Under the pieces are notes generated by a model, which saw nothing but the letters and a program-made list of their open reading frames with translations, ran no database searches and was not told the origin of the DNA. From assembly GCA_040388625.1 (NCBI GenBank), contig JAZKBK010000003.1, positions 558,001-622,000 of the forward strand: 64,000 nt of DNA. Direction: 5' to 3'. Below are positions 25,699 through 34,854 of this stretch, piece by piece. The stretch's first letter is position 1, and each line of letters opens with the position of its first letter. Source of the stretch: Gemmatimonadota bacterium (GTDB lineage Bacteria > Gemmatimonadota > Gemmatimonadetes > Gemmatimonadales > Gemmatimonadaceae). The translations under genes and the position numbers were made by a program.

Positions 25699-26319
25699 AT
25701 GCGAATGGTAAATTCCGGGATGATCCTGAATCAGCTGTTCACCGATCTATTTATCCCGGGTGTATCGATCGCAGAGAAGGTTCTGCGCACCGTTCTGGTA
25801 TACGGCTTTCTCATCATCCTGCTGAGGGTAGCCGGCAAGCGTACTCTCGGGCAGGTCACATCGTTCGATCTCGTAGTTCTGCTGTTGCTGTCGAATACCG
25901 TGCAGAACGCGATAATCGGCAACGACAACTCACTCCTTGGTGGTCTGATTGGTGCAGTTGTGCTGATCGTGGGTGACTACGTGGTTGTCAGGGCGTTGTA
26001 CAATCACAGAAAGTTGGATCGCGTAATCGAAGGAGCCACGTCGGTGCTGGTTCACCACGGCAAGTTCGTGGACGCAAACATGAAGCATCAGTTGATCACG
26101 CGGGCGGAACTCGAGGCCGACATGCGCAAACAGGGCATCGCGCACATGTCAGATGTGCGCTGCGCGCGAATCGAGACTGGCGGTGCAATCACTTTCGAGC
26201 TCGAAAGCCCTACGGAGTATGAAAAGCATCTCACTGATCTCGTCACGCGACTCGAGCGAATCGAAAGCATGCTGGAAAGACTGGAAGCGTCCGGCAGTGA
26301 TCAGCAGGCGGACCCGTAG
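25699..26319 (+). CDS. DUF421/YetF family membrane protein
   Basis: Inner-membrane protein with two to three helices in the first 100 residues (including VLRTVLVYGFLIILLRVAG and LLGGLIGAVVLIVGDYVVV). KRTLGQVTSFDLVVLLLLSNTVQNAI is the DUF421 hallmark; the cytosolic domain that follows (about 110-200) has the family's LVHHGKFVDANMK and a region RKQGIAHMSDV. Strong GGAGG at 25690-25694 serves ATG 25699 or ATG 25705. Function of the family is not established; some members are linked to spore or envelope phenotypes. Confidence 0.88.
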   Translation: MRMVNSGMILNQLFTDLFIPGVSIAEKVLRTVLVYGFLIILLRVAGKRTLGQVTSFDLVVLLLLSNTVQNAIIGNDNSLLGGLIGAVVLIVGDYVVVRALYNHRKLDRVIEGATSVLVHHGKFVDANMKHQLITRAELEADMRKQGIAHMSDVRCARIETGGAITFELESPTEYEKHLTDLVTRLERIESMLERLEASGSDQQADP

Positions 26320-26334
26320 CTGCACGGAGCACGA

Positions 26335-26601
26335 GTGAGGATCTGGCACGGACGACACGCTGCGCCGCTCGTAGCCATCTGGCTGCTCGCGTTGATCGTC
26401 GCGGCGGTCCTGTACAGGATCGAGGACATACAGCCTGCGCTGTCGGATCTCATCCGGCCAGTCTACGTCATCCTGCTTGGGCTGGCCTTGCTGGTCACCT
26501 GGAAGTGGTTCCGCGCGCGCGCAAGCGGGAAGCAGCACGATCGCAGACAGGGTGATCGCAGACATGCGGACCGGCGCGAGGACAGCGACGCCGATCCGTG
26601 A
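26335..26601 (+). CDS. small two-helix membrane protein
   Basis: 88 residues from a GTG start with GGAG 9 bases upstream. Two hydrophobic helices (about 10-26 and 41-58) are followed by a basic/acidic tail rich in Asp-Arg pairs (QGDRRHADRRED). It lies 16 bases after the DUF421 gene on the same strand, so the two are probably co-transcribed. No family recognised. Confidence 0.6.
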   Translation: MRIWHGRHAAPLVAIWLLALIVAAVLYRIEDIQPALSDLIRPVYVILLGLALLVTWKWFRARASGKQHDRRQGDRRHADRREDSDADP

Positions 26602-26606
26602 TCATG

Positions 26607-27848
26607 CTACGCCGCTACGGCGTTCGTCACTCCGGTGAGCTGCTCGTTGACCCAGGTCAGAGATTTGGTATAGAGCCAGGCCATCTGCATCGGAAGCACT
26701 CCCAGCGATGACGCGAGCACATCAACCTGGTCCCACTCGCCACGCTGGTACGCATCGGCCAGCAACAACGGCTCGGCGTACGGACCACTTCCCTCCATTA
26801 CAGCCTGGCGGATCTCGTCCGACACGCTGACGCGCGCCAGCACGTCGCGCATTGGCATGCGCAGAAGCACGTCTAGCATGGAGAACAACCCGGTCATGAA
26901 CAGGGCCTGCGGATGGCGCACCTGCGGACTGGATTCCGCAATCAGCTCGCACAACCGCGCGCGCAACAGCGCCGCGTACACCAGCTGATCGGTGACGTCG
27001 TTGCCTGTCACCATCGACGAGACCATGAGCAACGCGAGCCAGCGATACAGCATCTGGCGCCCGACCATGCGGATCGCATAGCCGATCGAGTCGATTCCGC
27101 GGCCGCCAACGGAGGCTGAATTCACGATCCGCAACAACTTGTAGGTGAGCGTCGGATCGGACCGGAAGCCGCTTTCGATAGCTGCATCCGGAGTCTCGTG
27201 GTCGCGCAACATGTTGAGCAAACGCACCATCGCTGTCTGTCCTACCTCGATCTCCTTGCGCGTCACGAGCTCGGGACGGCGATAGAAGTATCCCTGAAAG
27301 AGATCGAAGCCCAGCTGCATGCACTCCTGGTGCATGTCCATGGTCTCGACGCGCTCTGCGAGAATCTGCACGTTGAACGGCCGCAAACGCCGCATCAATG
27401 CCGCGAGCTCGCCCGGCTTTCTATGCAGTACGTCGAGCTTGACGATGCCGACGGTGTGAAGCAATGCGTCGAAAGACGGATCGTCCACGTAGTCGTCGAG
27501 CGCGAGCTGGTATCCGCTCTGCGTGAGGCGCCGGCAGGCCGAGACGACTGCGGGGTCGTTTCCGACTGTTTCGAGTACTTCGATCACGACTTTCTGCGAC
27601 GGGAGAAGCTCGACCTGACCATCCAGCAGGAACTCGCGCGTGCAATTCACGAACGCGCGGTGGCCGTCGGTGAGGTCGTCGAGACCGATATCGAGGAAGG
27701 AGTGAATCACGGTATCGGTGCACATCGCGTCTGCGGCGGCACCGTCCGCGATCGTGGACAGCGCCGTATTCCGGTACAGGAGTTCGTATCCGGAGAGCCG
27801 GTCGTGCCGGTCGAAAATTGGCTGGCGTGCAACAAATACGTCAATCAT
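26607..27848 (-). CDS. EAL-HDOD signalling protein, EAL degenerate
   Basis: A YuxH-type protein with an N-terminal EAL-like domain (about 1-205) and a C-terminal HDOD domain (about 200-400). EAL is replaced by IEVLE; the ALDDY, KLDVL and ERVET stretches persist and the domain ends in QGYFYRRPE. Loss of the leading Glu-Ala-Leu pattern and of several ligands suggests it binds rather than cleaves c-di-GMP. HDOD is shown by DPTLTYKLLRIVNSA and YAIRMVGRQML; such domains mediate signalling without HD phosphohydrolase activity. Soluble, single gene. Confidence 0.88.
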   Translation of the reverse strand: MIDVFVARQPIFDRHDRLSGYELLYRNTALSTIADGAAADAMCTDTVIHSFLDIGLDDLTDGHRAFVNCTREFLLDGQVELLPSQKVVIEVLETVGNDPAVVSACRRLTQSGYQLALDDYVDDPSFDALLHTVGIVKLDVLHRKPGELAALMRRLRPFNVQILAERVETMDMHQECMQLGFDLFQGYFYRRPELVTRKEIEVGQTAMVRLLNMLRDHETPDAAIESGFRSDPTLTYKLLRIVNSASVGGRGIDSIGYAIRMVGRQMLYRWLALLMVSSMVTGNDVTDQLVYAALLRARLCELIAESSPQVRHPQALFMTGLFSMLDVLLRMPMRDVLARVSVSDEIRQAVMEGSGPYAEPLLLADAYQRGEWDQVDVLASSLGVLPMQMAWLYTKSLTWVNEQLTGVTNAVAA

Positions 27849-27969
27849 GGCGTGCCAACGATTAAGGGCTCCGATAATTGGTGAATCTCATCTAATTATC
27901 GGCTTCGTGGCGCACGGAGTCGCACATTATGCATCCGTTTGGCACGCCAGCCTGCACTACCGACGCCGA

Positions 27970-28281
27970 CTAGGCGGCCGACTTCAGGGCGGCGAAGAGG
28001 CCTCCGACCGCGCGGATCACGTCTTCATTACCCTCGCGCATGAGGGCGGCGAGAATGTGCTTGCAGACCGTGTCGCGCCACAGATAATCACCGCAGTCGC
28101 AACGTGGGTGCGCCGCTGAATAGAGGTCGACCCAGTGCTCCGACTGCCCACCGACGATGCGATAACGGCCGTGTCCTACATGCTCCGCGCGCAGTCCGAG
28201 TGCCCGCTCCAGACGAACAACGTCAGCTCCCGGGCCCTCGAAATCCAGCGCCGGCAGCAACCCAATCTGATCTCGTTCCAT
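27970..28281 (-). CDS. SWIM zinc-finger protein
   Basis: 103 residues with a C-terminal SWIM finger: CDCGDYLWRDTVCKH, the CxC...CxH ligand set. The N-terminal half is a small alpha/beta region (LLPALDFEG...). ATG 28281 has AAGGAG 8 bases upstream, so it is preferred over GTG 28308. SWIM fingers bind nucleic acid or protein; the function here is unknown. Confidence 0.8.
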   Translation of the reverse strand: MERDQIGLLPALDFEGPGADVVRLERALGLRAEHVGHGRYRIVGGQSEHWVDLYSAAHPRCDCGDYLWRDTVCKHILAALMREGNEDVIRAVGGLFAALKSAA

Positions 28282-28370
28282 CGCACTAACTCCTTCAATA
28301 TCAATCACTTACCGAACTAGATTGATACCCGGAACATCAGATTATGTTGCCTCGAACGATCGTTCGACCG

Positions 28371-29429
28371 CTACCTCCCGACACCGGCAAACATGACCGG
28401 GCCGGTGGGCGCAGGCATGCCTCCGTCCGGCTCTTCGGTCACTGCGACTCGGCGCAGAGTACCGGGCGCCATCGGGTGTTTGGAAGCCACCACTGCCGAG
28501 CCGGTGGAGTCCGGCATGAAGGTGCCGAGCGAAACAGGGGTCGTAGTTCCGCGTGCAATCAGCCACACCTGGTAGACCTTCCCGCGGGCTGGTGGTTTCA
28601 CGTTGGATGCGTACAGTATGAACATCTGCTTCTTCTGGTCCCAGAACATGCGGGCCATGGGCGAGGCATCGGCGTAGCTCATCAACTCGATGACGCGAGT
28701 GTGCATTCCGGTCAGTGCGGAGATGAGACTGTCCTTTTGTGCGATCGAGATTCGCAGCTGAGCGACCTGCGCCTCGAGACTGGAATCGTGCACCGCGCTC
28801 GCGGTCTGGGCACCGCCCGCCTGTGATCGGTTCCGCCAGCTGTAAATACCGAACGCCGCGATGGCCAGCGCAGCTGCGATGGCCAGGCCGCCAAATATCC
28901 GTCCCATCGGCAGGCGGCTGCGCGGCTCGAACGGAATCACGTGTAACGGAGTGTGTCGAGCCTGGGCATTTCCATGCGATGCCGGCGGCGCCTGGTGGCG
29001 CGAGGGCGATGACGACGCAGGTCTAGTCGGCCTGACCGTGCTGGCCGCCTGCTGAGCGCTCTCTACCGAGGCCTCGGACGACTGCGTCTTGCGCCCGATA
29101 TTGGTTGCGGCCGCGCGTGCGACGAGCCGCGAACGAATCCCTGCCGAGCGGCCGCGATTCATTTGTTGCATGGGCGAGAGCCGCGCGAGCTCGGCGACTA
29201 CTGCTTCCATGGCGGCCAGCTCTGCGGAGACAGCCGGATCTACCGAGGCGGCGGTGTAGAGATCTGCTTCTTCGCGCGGCCCGAGCGCGCCGAGCGCGGC
29301 ACCGGCGACGTCGAACGCGGGCTCCGACTCGTTGGGCGGAGTCGGAGACACGGGATGCGCGACCTCGTTGCCGGCGTTTGCATCCTGCGGGGGCGGGGAC
29401 GCGTTATTCGGCTCGTTTACGTCGCTCAT
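28371..29429 (-). CDS. RskA-like anti-sigma factor
   Basis: A single-pass membrane anti-sigma factor. The cytosolic part (to about 165) contains AALGALGPREEADL, typical of RskA, with no HxxxCxxC zinc site. One membrane helix lies at about 173-192 (IFGGLAIAAALAIAAFGIYSW). The extracytoplasmic RskA domain follows (about 200-352), with KVYQVWLIARG and a C-terminal PTGPVMFAG. It is a little longer than usual, from a Pro/Ser-rich linker. It overlaps the sigma gene by ATGA and is expected to hold that sigma at the membrane. Confidence 0.9.
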   Translation of the reverse strand: MSDVNEPNNASPPPQDANAGNEVAHPVSPTPPNESEPAFDVAGAALGALGPREEADLYTAASVDPAVSAELAAMEAVVAELARLSPMQQMNRGRSAGIRSRLVARAAATNIGRKTQSSEASVESAQQAASTVRPTRPASSSPSRHQAPPASHGNAQARHTPLHVIPFEPRSRLPMGRIFGGLAIAAALAIAAFGIYSWRNRSQAGGAQTASAVHDSSLEAQVAQLRISIAQKDSLISALTGMHTRVIELMSYADASPMARMFWDQKKQMFILYASNVKPPARGKVYQVWLIARGTTTPVSLGTFMPDSTGSAVVASKHPMAPGTLRRVAVTEEPDGGMPAPTGPVMFAGVGR

Positions 29430-30094
29430 GCTCTGCTCTCCCGCAGGCCCATCAACTTGTCCCGCAATTTCTGCATGCCGAGCCGCATTCTGGTCTTGAT
29501 GGTGCCGAGCGGCTCGCCGAGGAATTCGGCGATTTCGGATTGGCTGAAGCCGCGGAAGTAAGCCAGGTCGAGTGCGCGGCGCTGGTCTTCGGGAAGCTCC
29601 TGCAGCGCTGCGTGTATCAGAATCCTGCGCTCGTTGCTTTCGACGTCCTGTGAGGGATCTGGAGCGGGGTCGCGAAGAATGCTCAGATCGGCGGTGATGT
29701 CCTCGCGGTTGCGCTTGCGACTACGGAGCCGATCGAGCGCGCGACTGCGTGCGATGGTCAGAATCCACGTTCGCACAGTACCACGCGAAGCGTCGTATGA
29801 CGAAGCACGCTGCCACACCTGCCAGAATGTTTCCTCCACGACGTCCTCCGCACCATCAGCGTCCTTGAGGAGATGAGCAACCATCGAGTAGACTGTCTGC
29901 GCCCAGCCATCGTACAGGGCTGCCAGAGCTGATTCATCGCCTCCCGCTATCCGCCGGACGAGGGACAAATCGTCGCTGGGCGTAGCGATGGCTGGTCGTG
30001 TGGTGTACGCCGGATCCTGCCGCGACGGATTCATTGCGAGGGAATCTATCCCGCCACGCCCGGGTGGGCCATGCGGCGGAGCGTGCGGATTCAC
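29426..30094 (-). CDS. ECF sigma factor, SigK-like
   Basis: Extracytoplasmic-function sigma factor. Region 2 (about 65-130) reads ALAALYDGWAQTVYSM then DVVEETFWQVWQRA; region 4 (about 155-215) reads LPEDQRRALDLAYFRGFSQ and EIAEFLGEPLGTIKTRM. ECF sigmas lack regions 1 and 3, as here. The ATGA overlap with the RskA-like gene fits a SigK/RskA pair that responds to envelope or redox stress. ATG 30034 is an alternative start, since the first 40 residues are Pro-rich and not conserved-looking. Confidence 0.92.
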   Translation of the reverse strand: MNPHAPPHGPPGRGGIDSLAMNPSRQDPAYTTRPAIATPSDDLSLVRRIAGGDESALAALYDGWAQTVYSMVAHLLKDADGAEDVVEETFWQVWQRASSYDASRGTVRTWILTIARSRALDRLRSRKRNREDITADLSILRDPAPDPSQDVESNERRILIHAALQELPEDQRRALDLAYFRGFSQSEIAEFLGEPLGTIKTRMRLGMQKLRDKLMGLRESRA

Positions 30095-30216
30095 CGCGAC
30101 GGAGCGCGTTACGAAGGGAATCCGTTCGCGTCCCTATAAAGGAAGATGCCGAGCGAGCGGCCCCGGGACGATGTTACGACGTCGACGATCGCCGCTCAAA
30201 ATGGAGAACAGGTGGC

Positions 30217-30375
30217 ATGGCAAAGATCCTTGGTATGACAGGCTCGTTCGTTTGCAGCTCGGTAGGATGGTGGCTTGGCGCGTTCGTCGGCACGATGACA
30301 GCGTGCATGCTGTCGATCGTTGGCGTCGGCGTGGGGATGTATATCGGCCGCCGGATAGCGAACGATTTCTTCTAG
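30217..30375 (+). CDS. small glycine-rich membrane protein
   Basis: 52 residues, MAKILGMTGSFVCSS..., with AGGTGG just upstream of ATG 30217. Two Gly-spaced hydrophobic helices (VGWWLGAFVGTMTACMLSI and VGVGVGMYIG) give a glycine-zipper look. It is short, but the RBS, clean hydrophobic composition and position in a gap between genes support a real gene. Role unknown. Confidence 0.6.
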   Translation: MAKILGMTGSFVCSSVGWWLGAFVGTMTACMLSIVGVGVGMYIGRRIANDFF

Positions 30376-30462
30376 TATCTCATACAGTGATCCTGCAGTA
30401 ATTCGATCCAGCGAGCGCCAAGGAGATTGCCCGCATCGCGTTGACTCATGCAAGGTTTGAGC

Positions 30463-31077
30463 ATGATGAAAAGACGATCGTTGGTGCGAGTGTTGTGCGG
30501 CTGTGTGATCGCCGTTTCGTCCGGTGGCGCCGCCGCGCCTGGCAGCACGCTGCTTCTGGCGCAGGGCTCGACATCCACAAAGGGCCTGGTAAATGTGACG
30601 GGGGAGTTTCGCGAGGACGGATCGTGTCAGGTCTTCGCGGACGGCAGGCCAGTTTTCAATCCATCTGACAGTGCGCAGACGACGTACATTCACGACGCGA
30701 CGATGAATCTTGCGCCGCGCGGATTCGATGCGCATGAATTGTGGTGTGCGCCAAGCGGCCCTCGGCAGCCCACCATACCTCCGATCGATCTCGAGGCACG
30801 CTCGTTCGTGGTTCTACTTTACGCGCCGAGCGGACAGCTGGCGCAGCCTCGGACGTATGACGTGCGATCCGGCATACCTACGTCGGAGGCCGCGAATCGT
30901 CTCGTCGGTGCAGGGTTGTTCGGAATGAGTCCTCAGGTGACAGTCGACTCGTTGCCAATCCAGATCGGGCTGGTATATCTGATGGGAATTCGGGGGACGG
31001 TGGACATAATCCGTGTCGACGCCAACAGGGTGGTGGCGAAGTTCGCATTCGGTGCCCAACCGGCGCGATCACTATGA
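30463..31077 (+). CDS. exported protein of unknown function
   Basis: About 204 residues with an N-terminal signal peptide (MMKRRSLVRVLCGCVIAVSS...LLLAQ). The mature part is predicted beta-rich, with two Cys that may pair (DGSCQVF and ELWCAPS). AAGG lies 7 bases before ATG 30463; ATG 30448 and 30466 are alternatives. I do not recognise a family. It stands alone between the small membrane gene and glnA. Confidence 0.6.
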   Translation: MMKRRSLVRVLCGCVIAVSSGGAAAPGSTLLLAQGSTSTKGLVNVTGEFREDGSCQVFADGRPVFNPSDSAQTTYIHDATMNLAPRGFDAHELWCAPSGPRQPTIPPIDLEARSFVVLLYAPSGQLAQPRTYDVRSGIPTSEAANRLVGAGLFGMSPQVTVDSLPIQIGLVYLMGIRGTVDIIRVDANRVVAKFAFGAQPARSL

Positions 31078-31147
31078 GCGCGGTGTAGCAGTGAGATGAC
31101 GCGCCGGTGTCCGGGCCTGTGACGCCAGACGCCGGATGCGACCGCGA

Positions 31148-32470
31148 TCAGTATTTCGCGAGGTAATTGTCCAGCTCCCACTTGCTCACCTGCATCATGT
31201 ACTCGCGCCACTCCTCGCGTTTTGCGGCGAGGAAGTGGCGTGTGACGTGCGGGCCGAGCGCGTCACGGATGACGTCATCCTTCTCGAGCTCGTCGCAGGC
31301 TTCGTTGAGATCGTGAGGAAGGTCGTCGATGCGCAGACGCCTGCGCTCGCGGTGTGACATCTCCCAGATGTTCTCGTTGACAGGCTCGCGGTAATCGGCG
31401 CGCGTTTCGATGCCGTCAAGGCCGGCGGCGAGCATCACAGCGAGAGCGAGATACGGATTGGCCGAAGGATCTGGCGCGCGGTGCTCGACGCGCGTGCCGA
31501 TCTTGCGACGCGCGGGAATGCGCAGCATCGGAGATCGATTGCGCATCGACCATGCGACATTGGCCGGCGCTTCGTATCCGGTGAGGAGCCGCTTGTAGGA
31601 GTTTACGAGCGGGTTTGTTATCGCGGTGCACGCACGCGCGTGCTTGAGCAGACCACCGATGTAATGAAGGGCGGTCTCGCTGAGCTCGTACAGGCCGGCT
31701 GCATCATAGAATGCGTTGTCGTTGCCGCGGAACAGCGACTGGTGCGTGTGCATGCCGCTGCCGCTCTGACCGAAGATCGGCTTGGGCATGAACGAGGCGA
31801 CGAGGCCGAACTGCTGGGCCACGTATTTGACGACAAACCGGAAGGTCGTGATGTTGTCGGCGGTGCGCAGAGCATCGGCGTAGCGAAAGTCGATCTCATG
31901 CTGACCGTGCGCCACCTCGTGATGCGCGGCCTCGACTTCGAAGCCCATCTTTTCCAGTGCAACGACGATCGCTCTGCGCGCGTCCTCGCCCAGGTCGGAT
32001 GGAGCGAGGTCGAAGTAGCTCCCGACGTCGTGGGTGGTGGTGGAGACGTTACCACCGGCACCTGGCCGGAACATGAAGAATTCGGCCTCCATACCGGCAT
32101 TCATCCGGAAGCCCATGGCCTCCGCCCTGGCGACGGCTCGCTTGAGAACCCAGCGAGGATCCCCCTCGAAGTGATCGCCATCGGGGGTATGCACGTCGCA
32201 GATGACGCGGGCGACCCGGGCATCGGGGTCCCCCCACGGATAGACCTGGAAGGTGGAGAGGTCCGGGACCAGGAGCATGTCGGACTCCTCGACGCGTACG
32301 AACCCTTCTATTGAAGAGCCGTCGAACATGATATCGCCGTCCAGGGCCTTCTCGATCTGGGAGGAGGGGATTTCGACGTTCTTGTTGATGCCCAGGATAT
32401 CGGTGAACTGGAGCCTGAGGAATCGGACACCTTGTTTCTTTGTGATGTCCAAAATTTCCTGTTTTTGCAT
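31148..32470 (-). CDS. glnA: glutamine synthetase type I (GSI-alpha)
   Basis: ATP-dependent ligation of ammonia to glutamate. The 440-residue chain has the GSI order: beta-grasp domain with MFDGSSIEGFVRVEESDM, then the catalytic domain with AEFFMFRP, GQHEIDFRYADA, GSGMHTHQSL, NSYKRLLTGYEAP and the latch-loop region RIPARRKIGTR. Length and C-terminus resemble the Bacillus-type GSI-alpha; the adenylylation Tyr segment of GSI-beta is missing, so control by GlnE is not expected. It diverges from glnN across 111 bases; no GlnR- or NtcA-type site is obvious there. Confidence 0.96.
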   Translation of the reverse strand: MQKQEILDITKKQGVRFLRLQFTDILGINKNVEIPSSQIEKALDGDIMFDGSSIEGFVRVEESDMLLVPDLSTFQVYPWGDPDARVARVICDVHTPDGDHFEGDPRWVLKRAVARAEAMGFRMNAGMEAEFFMFRPGAGGNVSTTTHDVGSYFDLAPSDLGEDARRAIVVALEKMGFEVEAAHHEVAHGQHEIDFRYADALRTADNITTFRFVVKYVAQQFGLVASFMPKPIFGQSGSGMHTHQSLFRGNDNAFYDAAGLYELSETALHYIGGLLKHARACTAITNPLVNSYKRLLTGYEAPANVAWSMRNRSPMLRIPARRKIGTRVEHRAPDPSANPYLALAVMLAAGLDGIETRADYREPVNENIWEMSHRERRRLRIDDLPHDLNEACDELEKDDVIRDALGPHVTRHFLAAKREEWREYMMQVSKWELDNYLAKY

Positions 32471-32581
32471 TATTTAGCCCGGTTTGCTTGCGATTGACGA
32501 CCTAAATATGCAGATTGCTACCCTGCTTGTGCAAGTTTAGCAAATTCCTCATAACACCAGGCCTAGCCGCCGCCTCCAAAA

Positions 32582-34795
32582 ATGCCTACCGCCCGCCAGT
32601 TAGCTGTCCAGGACATCTCCGCCCGCATCACCGACGAATCATCGACGCCGGTGCCCCTCCGCACGTCCGAGTACTTCGGCGTCAATACCTTCGGCGCGCG
32701 CCAGATGCGCGAGAAGCTGCCAAAGGAGATCTACGTCAAGCTCCTCTCGGCGGTCCGCCAGGGAAAGAAACTCGACCGTGACATCGCGCCGACAGTCGCG
32801 CAGGTGATCAAGGATTGGGCTGTCTCGCGAGGAGTGACTCACTTCACCCACTGGTTCCAGCCCCAGACCGGACTGACAGCGGAAAAGCACGACGCATTCC
32901 TCACCTTCGACGACGAGTTGGAGCCGATGGAATCGTTCTCAGCGGCGCAGCTCATTCAGAGCGAGCCGGACGCATCGAGCTTTCCGTCGGGCGGATTGCG
33001 CGCAACGTGGGAAGCGCGCGGTTACACGGCATGGAATCCTGCAAGCCCGGTGTTCATCGTCGAGAGTGCCGGGGCGCGCACGCTCTGCGTTCCATCGGTG
33101 TTCATCGGCTATAACGGCGAGGCGCTCGATGAGATGACGCCGCTGCTGCGCAGCTCCGACGTGCTGTCACAGAAGGCGACCGAGCTGCTCGAGCTGATGG
33201 GCGACCGCGGCGTACGGCGAGTCTACACGACACTCGGCGCGGAGCAGGAATATTTCCTGATCGATCGCACCCTGTTTGCGATGCGTCCGGATCTCGTGAT
33301 GGCTGGCCGCACGCTCATCGGCGCTGCACCATCACGCGGGCAGCAGCTGGAGGATCACTACTTCGGCGGAATTCCTGAGCGCGTGCAGGCGTGCATCGCA
33401 GAAGTGGAACACGAGCTGTACAAGCTGAGCGTGCCTATCGTCACGCGGCACAACGAAGTTGCGCCGTGCCAGTTCGAGATGGCGCCGATGTTCGAGGAAA
33501 CCGACATCGCGGTGGACCACAATCAGATAGTGATGGCGACGCTGCGGCGCATCTCACTGCGTCACGGGCTGCAGGCGTTGCTCGCTGAGAAGCCATTTGC
33601 TGGTGTGAACGGAAGCGGCAAGCACTGCAACTGGTCGATGGCTGTGCGCTCGGACGATCCGGCAGTCGATGGGGTCAATCTTCTGAAGCCAGGGAAGACG
33701 CCGCATCAGAACATCCGCTTCCTTCTCTTCCTCGCGGCAGTGCTGCAGGGCGTGAACAAACACGCAGGGCTTCTGCGCGCGGCGATCGCGACGTCCGGCA
33801 ACGAGCACAGACTCGGTGCGAACGAGGCGCCGCCGGCCATCATCTCCGTATTCATGGGATCGATGCTCACGCGCGTGATCGACGAGATCATCGAGGGCAA
33901 GAGCACCAAGAGCGCTGATCAGCAGATGATCGGACTCGGCGTCGCCAAGCTGCCGGAGATCGAGAAGGACAACACCGATCGCAATCGCACCTCACCGTTC
34001 GCATTCACGGGCCAGAAGTTCGAGTTCCGCGCGGTCGGCTCGAGTCAGAGCATCGCCTTCCCGATCGTTCTCTTGAACGCAGCGGTCGCAGAGGCCATCT
34101 CGGATATCACGGAGGAACTTCGTGAGGAGCTGAAGGACGGCAAGCGTGACTCCAAGTCGATCGACGACGCCGCGCTCAAGGTCGTGCGCAAGTCGTTCAA
34201 GGCGAGCACGCCCGTCCGGTTCGAGGGAAACAACTACTCCACCGAGTGGGTGAAGGAAGCGGAGAAGCGCGGACTGCTGAATCTGCGCCGGACTCCGGAA
34301 GCGTTGCAGCAGCTCGAGACCAAACAATCACGCAAGACCCTCACTTCGCTCGGAATCTTCACGAACGAGGAGCTCGATTCGCGTTATCACGTCCGGCTCG
34401 AGCGCTACACCAAGGACATGTTGATCGAGCTCCATACGCTTCGCGAGATGGTCGACACATGTGTCATCCCGGCGGTACTTGGCTACGCCGGATCGCTCGC
34501 CAACGCGGCGGCGCAGGCGAAGGCCGCCGGAATCGCGGTCATCCCGCAGATCGGAATCGCCAACAAGGTCGGCGCAAAGATCGAGGAGCTGCTCAAGCGA
34601 CACGACAATCTTGTAGGCGTGATTGCGAAGGCTGAATCGATGCACGACGATCCGGGTGCGCAGGCAAAGCTGCTCACGAGCAAGGGCGCAGAAGCGATGG
34701 AAGCCGTGCGCGAGAAGTGCGACGAGCTGGAGCTCATGGTGTGCGACAGTGATTGGCCGCTGCCGAAGTACCGCGAGATGCTGTTCCCGGTCTGA
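32582..34795 (+). CDS. glnN: glutamine synthetase type III
   Basis: GSIII, a 737-residue member of the long hexamer-forming type. Family marks include YFGVNTFGARQMR near the N-terminus, THWFQPQTGLTAEKHDAF, TLGAEQEYFLID, CQFEMAPMFEE, NGSGKHCNWSM and GNEHRLGANEAPP. Full length for the family. It is divergent from glnA, so the cell carries two unrelated enzymes for the same step under a shared intergenic region, probably for different nitrogen supply. An intrinsic terminator follows directly. Confidence 0.96.
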   Translation: MPTARQLAVQDISARITDESSTPVPLRTSEYFGVNTFGARQMREKLPKEIYVKLLSAVRQGKKLDRDIAPTVAQVIKDWAVSRGVTHFTHWFQPQTGLTAEKHDAFLTFDDELEPMESFSAAQLIQSEPDASSFPSGGLRATWEARGYTAWNPASPVFIVESAGARTLCVPSVFIGYNGEALDEMTPLLRSSDVLSQKATELLELMGDRGVRRVYTTLGAEQEYFLIDRTLFAMRPDLVMAGRTLIGAAPSRGQQLEDHYFGGIPERVQACIAEVEHELYKLSVPIVTRHNEVAPCQFEMAPMFEETDIAVDHNQIVMATLRRISLRHGLQALLAEKPFAGVNGSGKHCNWSMAVRSDDPAVDGVNLLKPGKTPHQNIRFLLFLAAVLQGVNKHAGLLRAAIATSGNEHRLGANEAPPAIISVFMGSMLTRVIDEIIEGKSTKSADQQMIGLGVAKLPEIEKDNTDRNRTSPFAFTGQKFEFRAVGSSQSIAFPIVLLNAAVAEAISDITEELREELKDGKRDSKSIDDAALKVVRKSFKASTPVRFEGNNYSTEWVKEAEKRGLLNLRRTPEALQQLETKQSRKTLTSLGIFTNEELDSRYHVRLERYTKDMLIELHTLREMVDTCVIPAVLGYAGSLANAAAQAKAAGIAVIPQIGIANKVGAKIEELLKRHDNLVGVIAKAESMHDDPGAQAKLLTSKGAEAMEAVREKCDELELMVCDSDWPLPKYREMLFPV

Positions 34796-34813
34796 TTACC
34801 GGTGATGCTGGGG

Positions 34814-34854
34814 AACCGGGGAGACGATGCTGTCCATTGTCTCCCCGGTTTTTT
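34814..34854 (+). terminator. intrinsic terminator after glnN
   Basis: A perfect 12-base-pair stem, AACCGGGGAGAC (34814-34825) with GTCTCCCCGGTT (34839-34850), around a 13-base loop and followed by a T run. It starts 19 bases after the glnN stop and ends at the converging decarboxylase stop. Confidence 0.9.
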
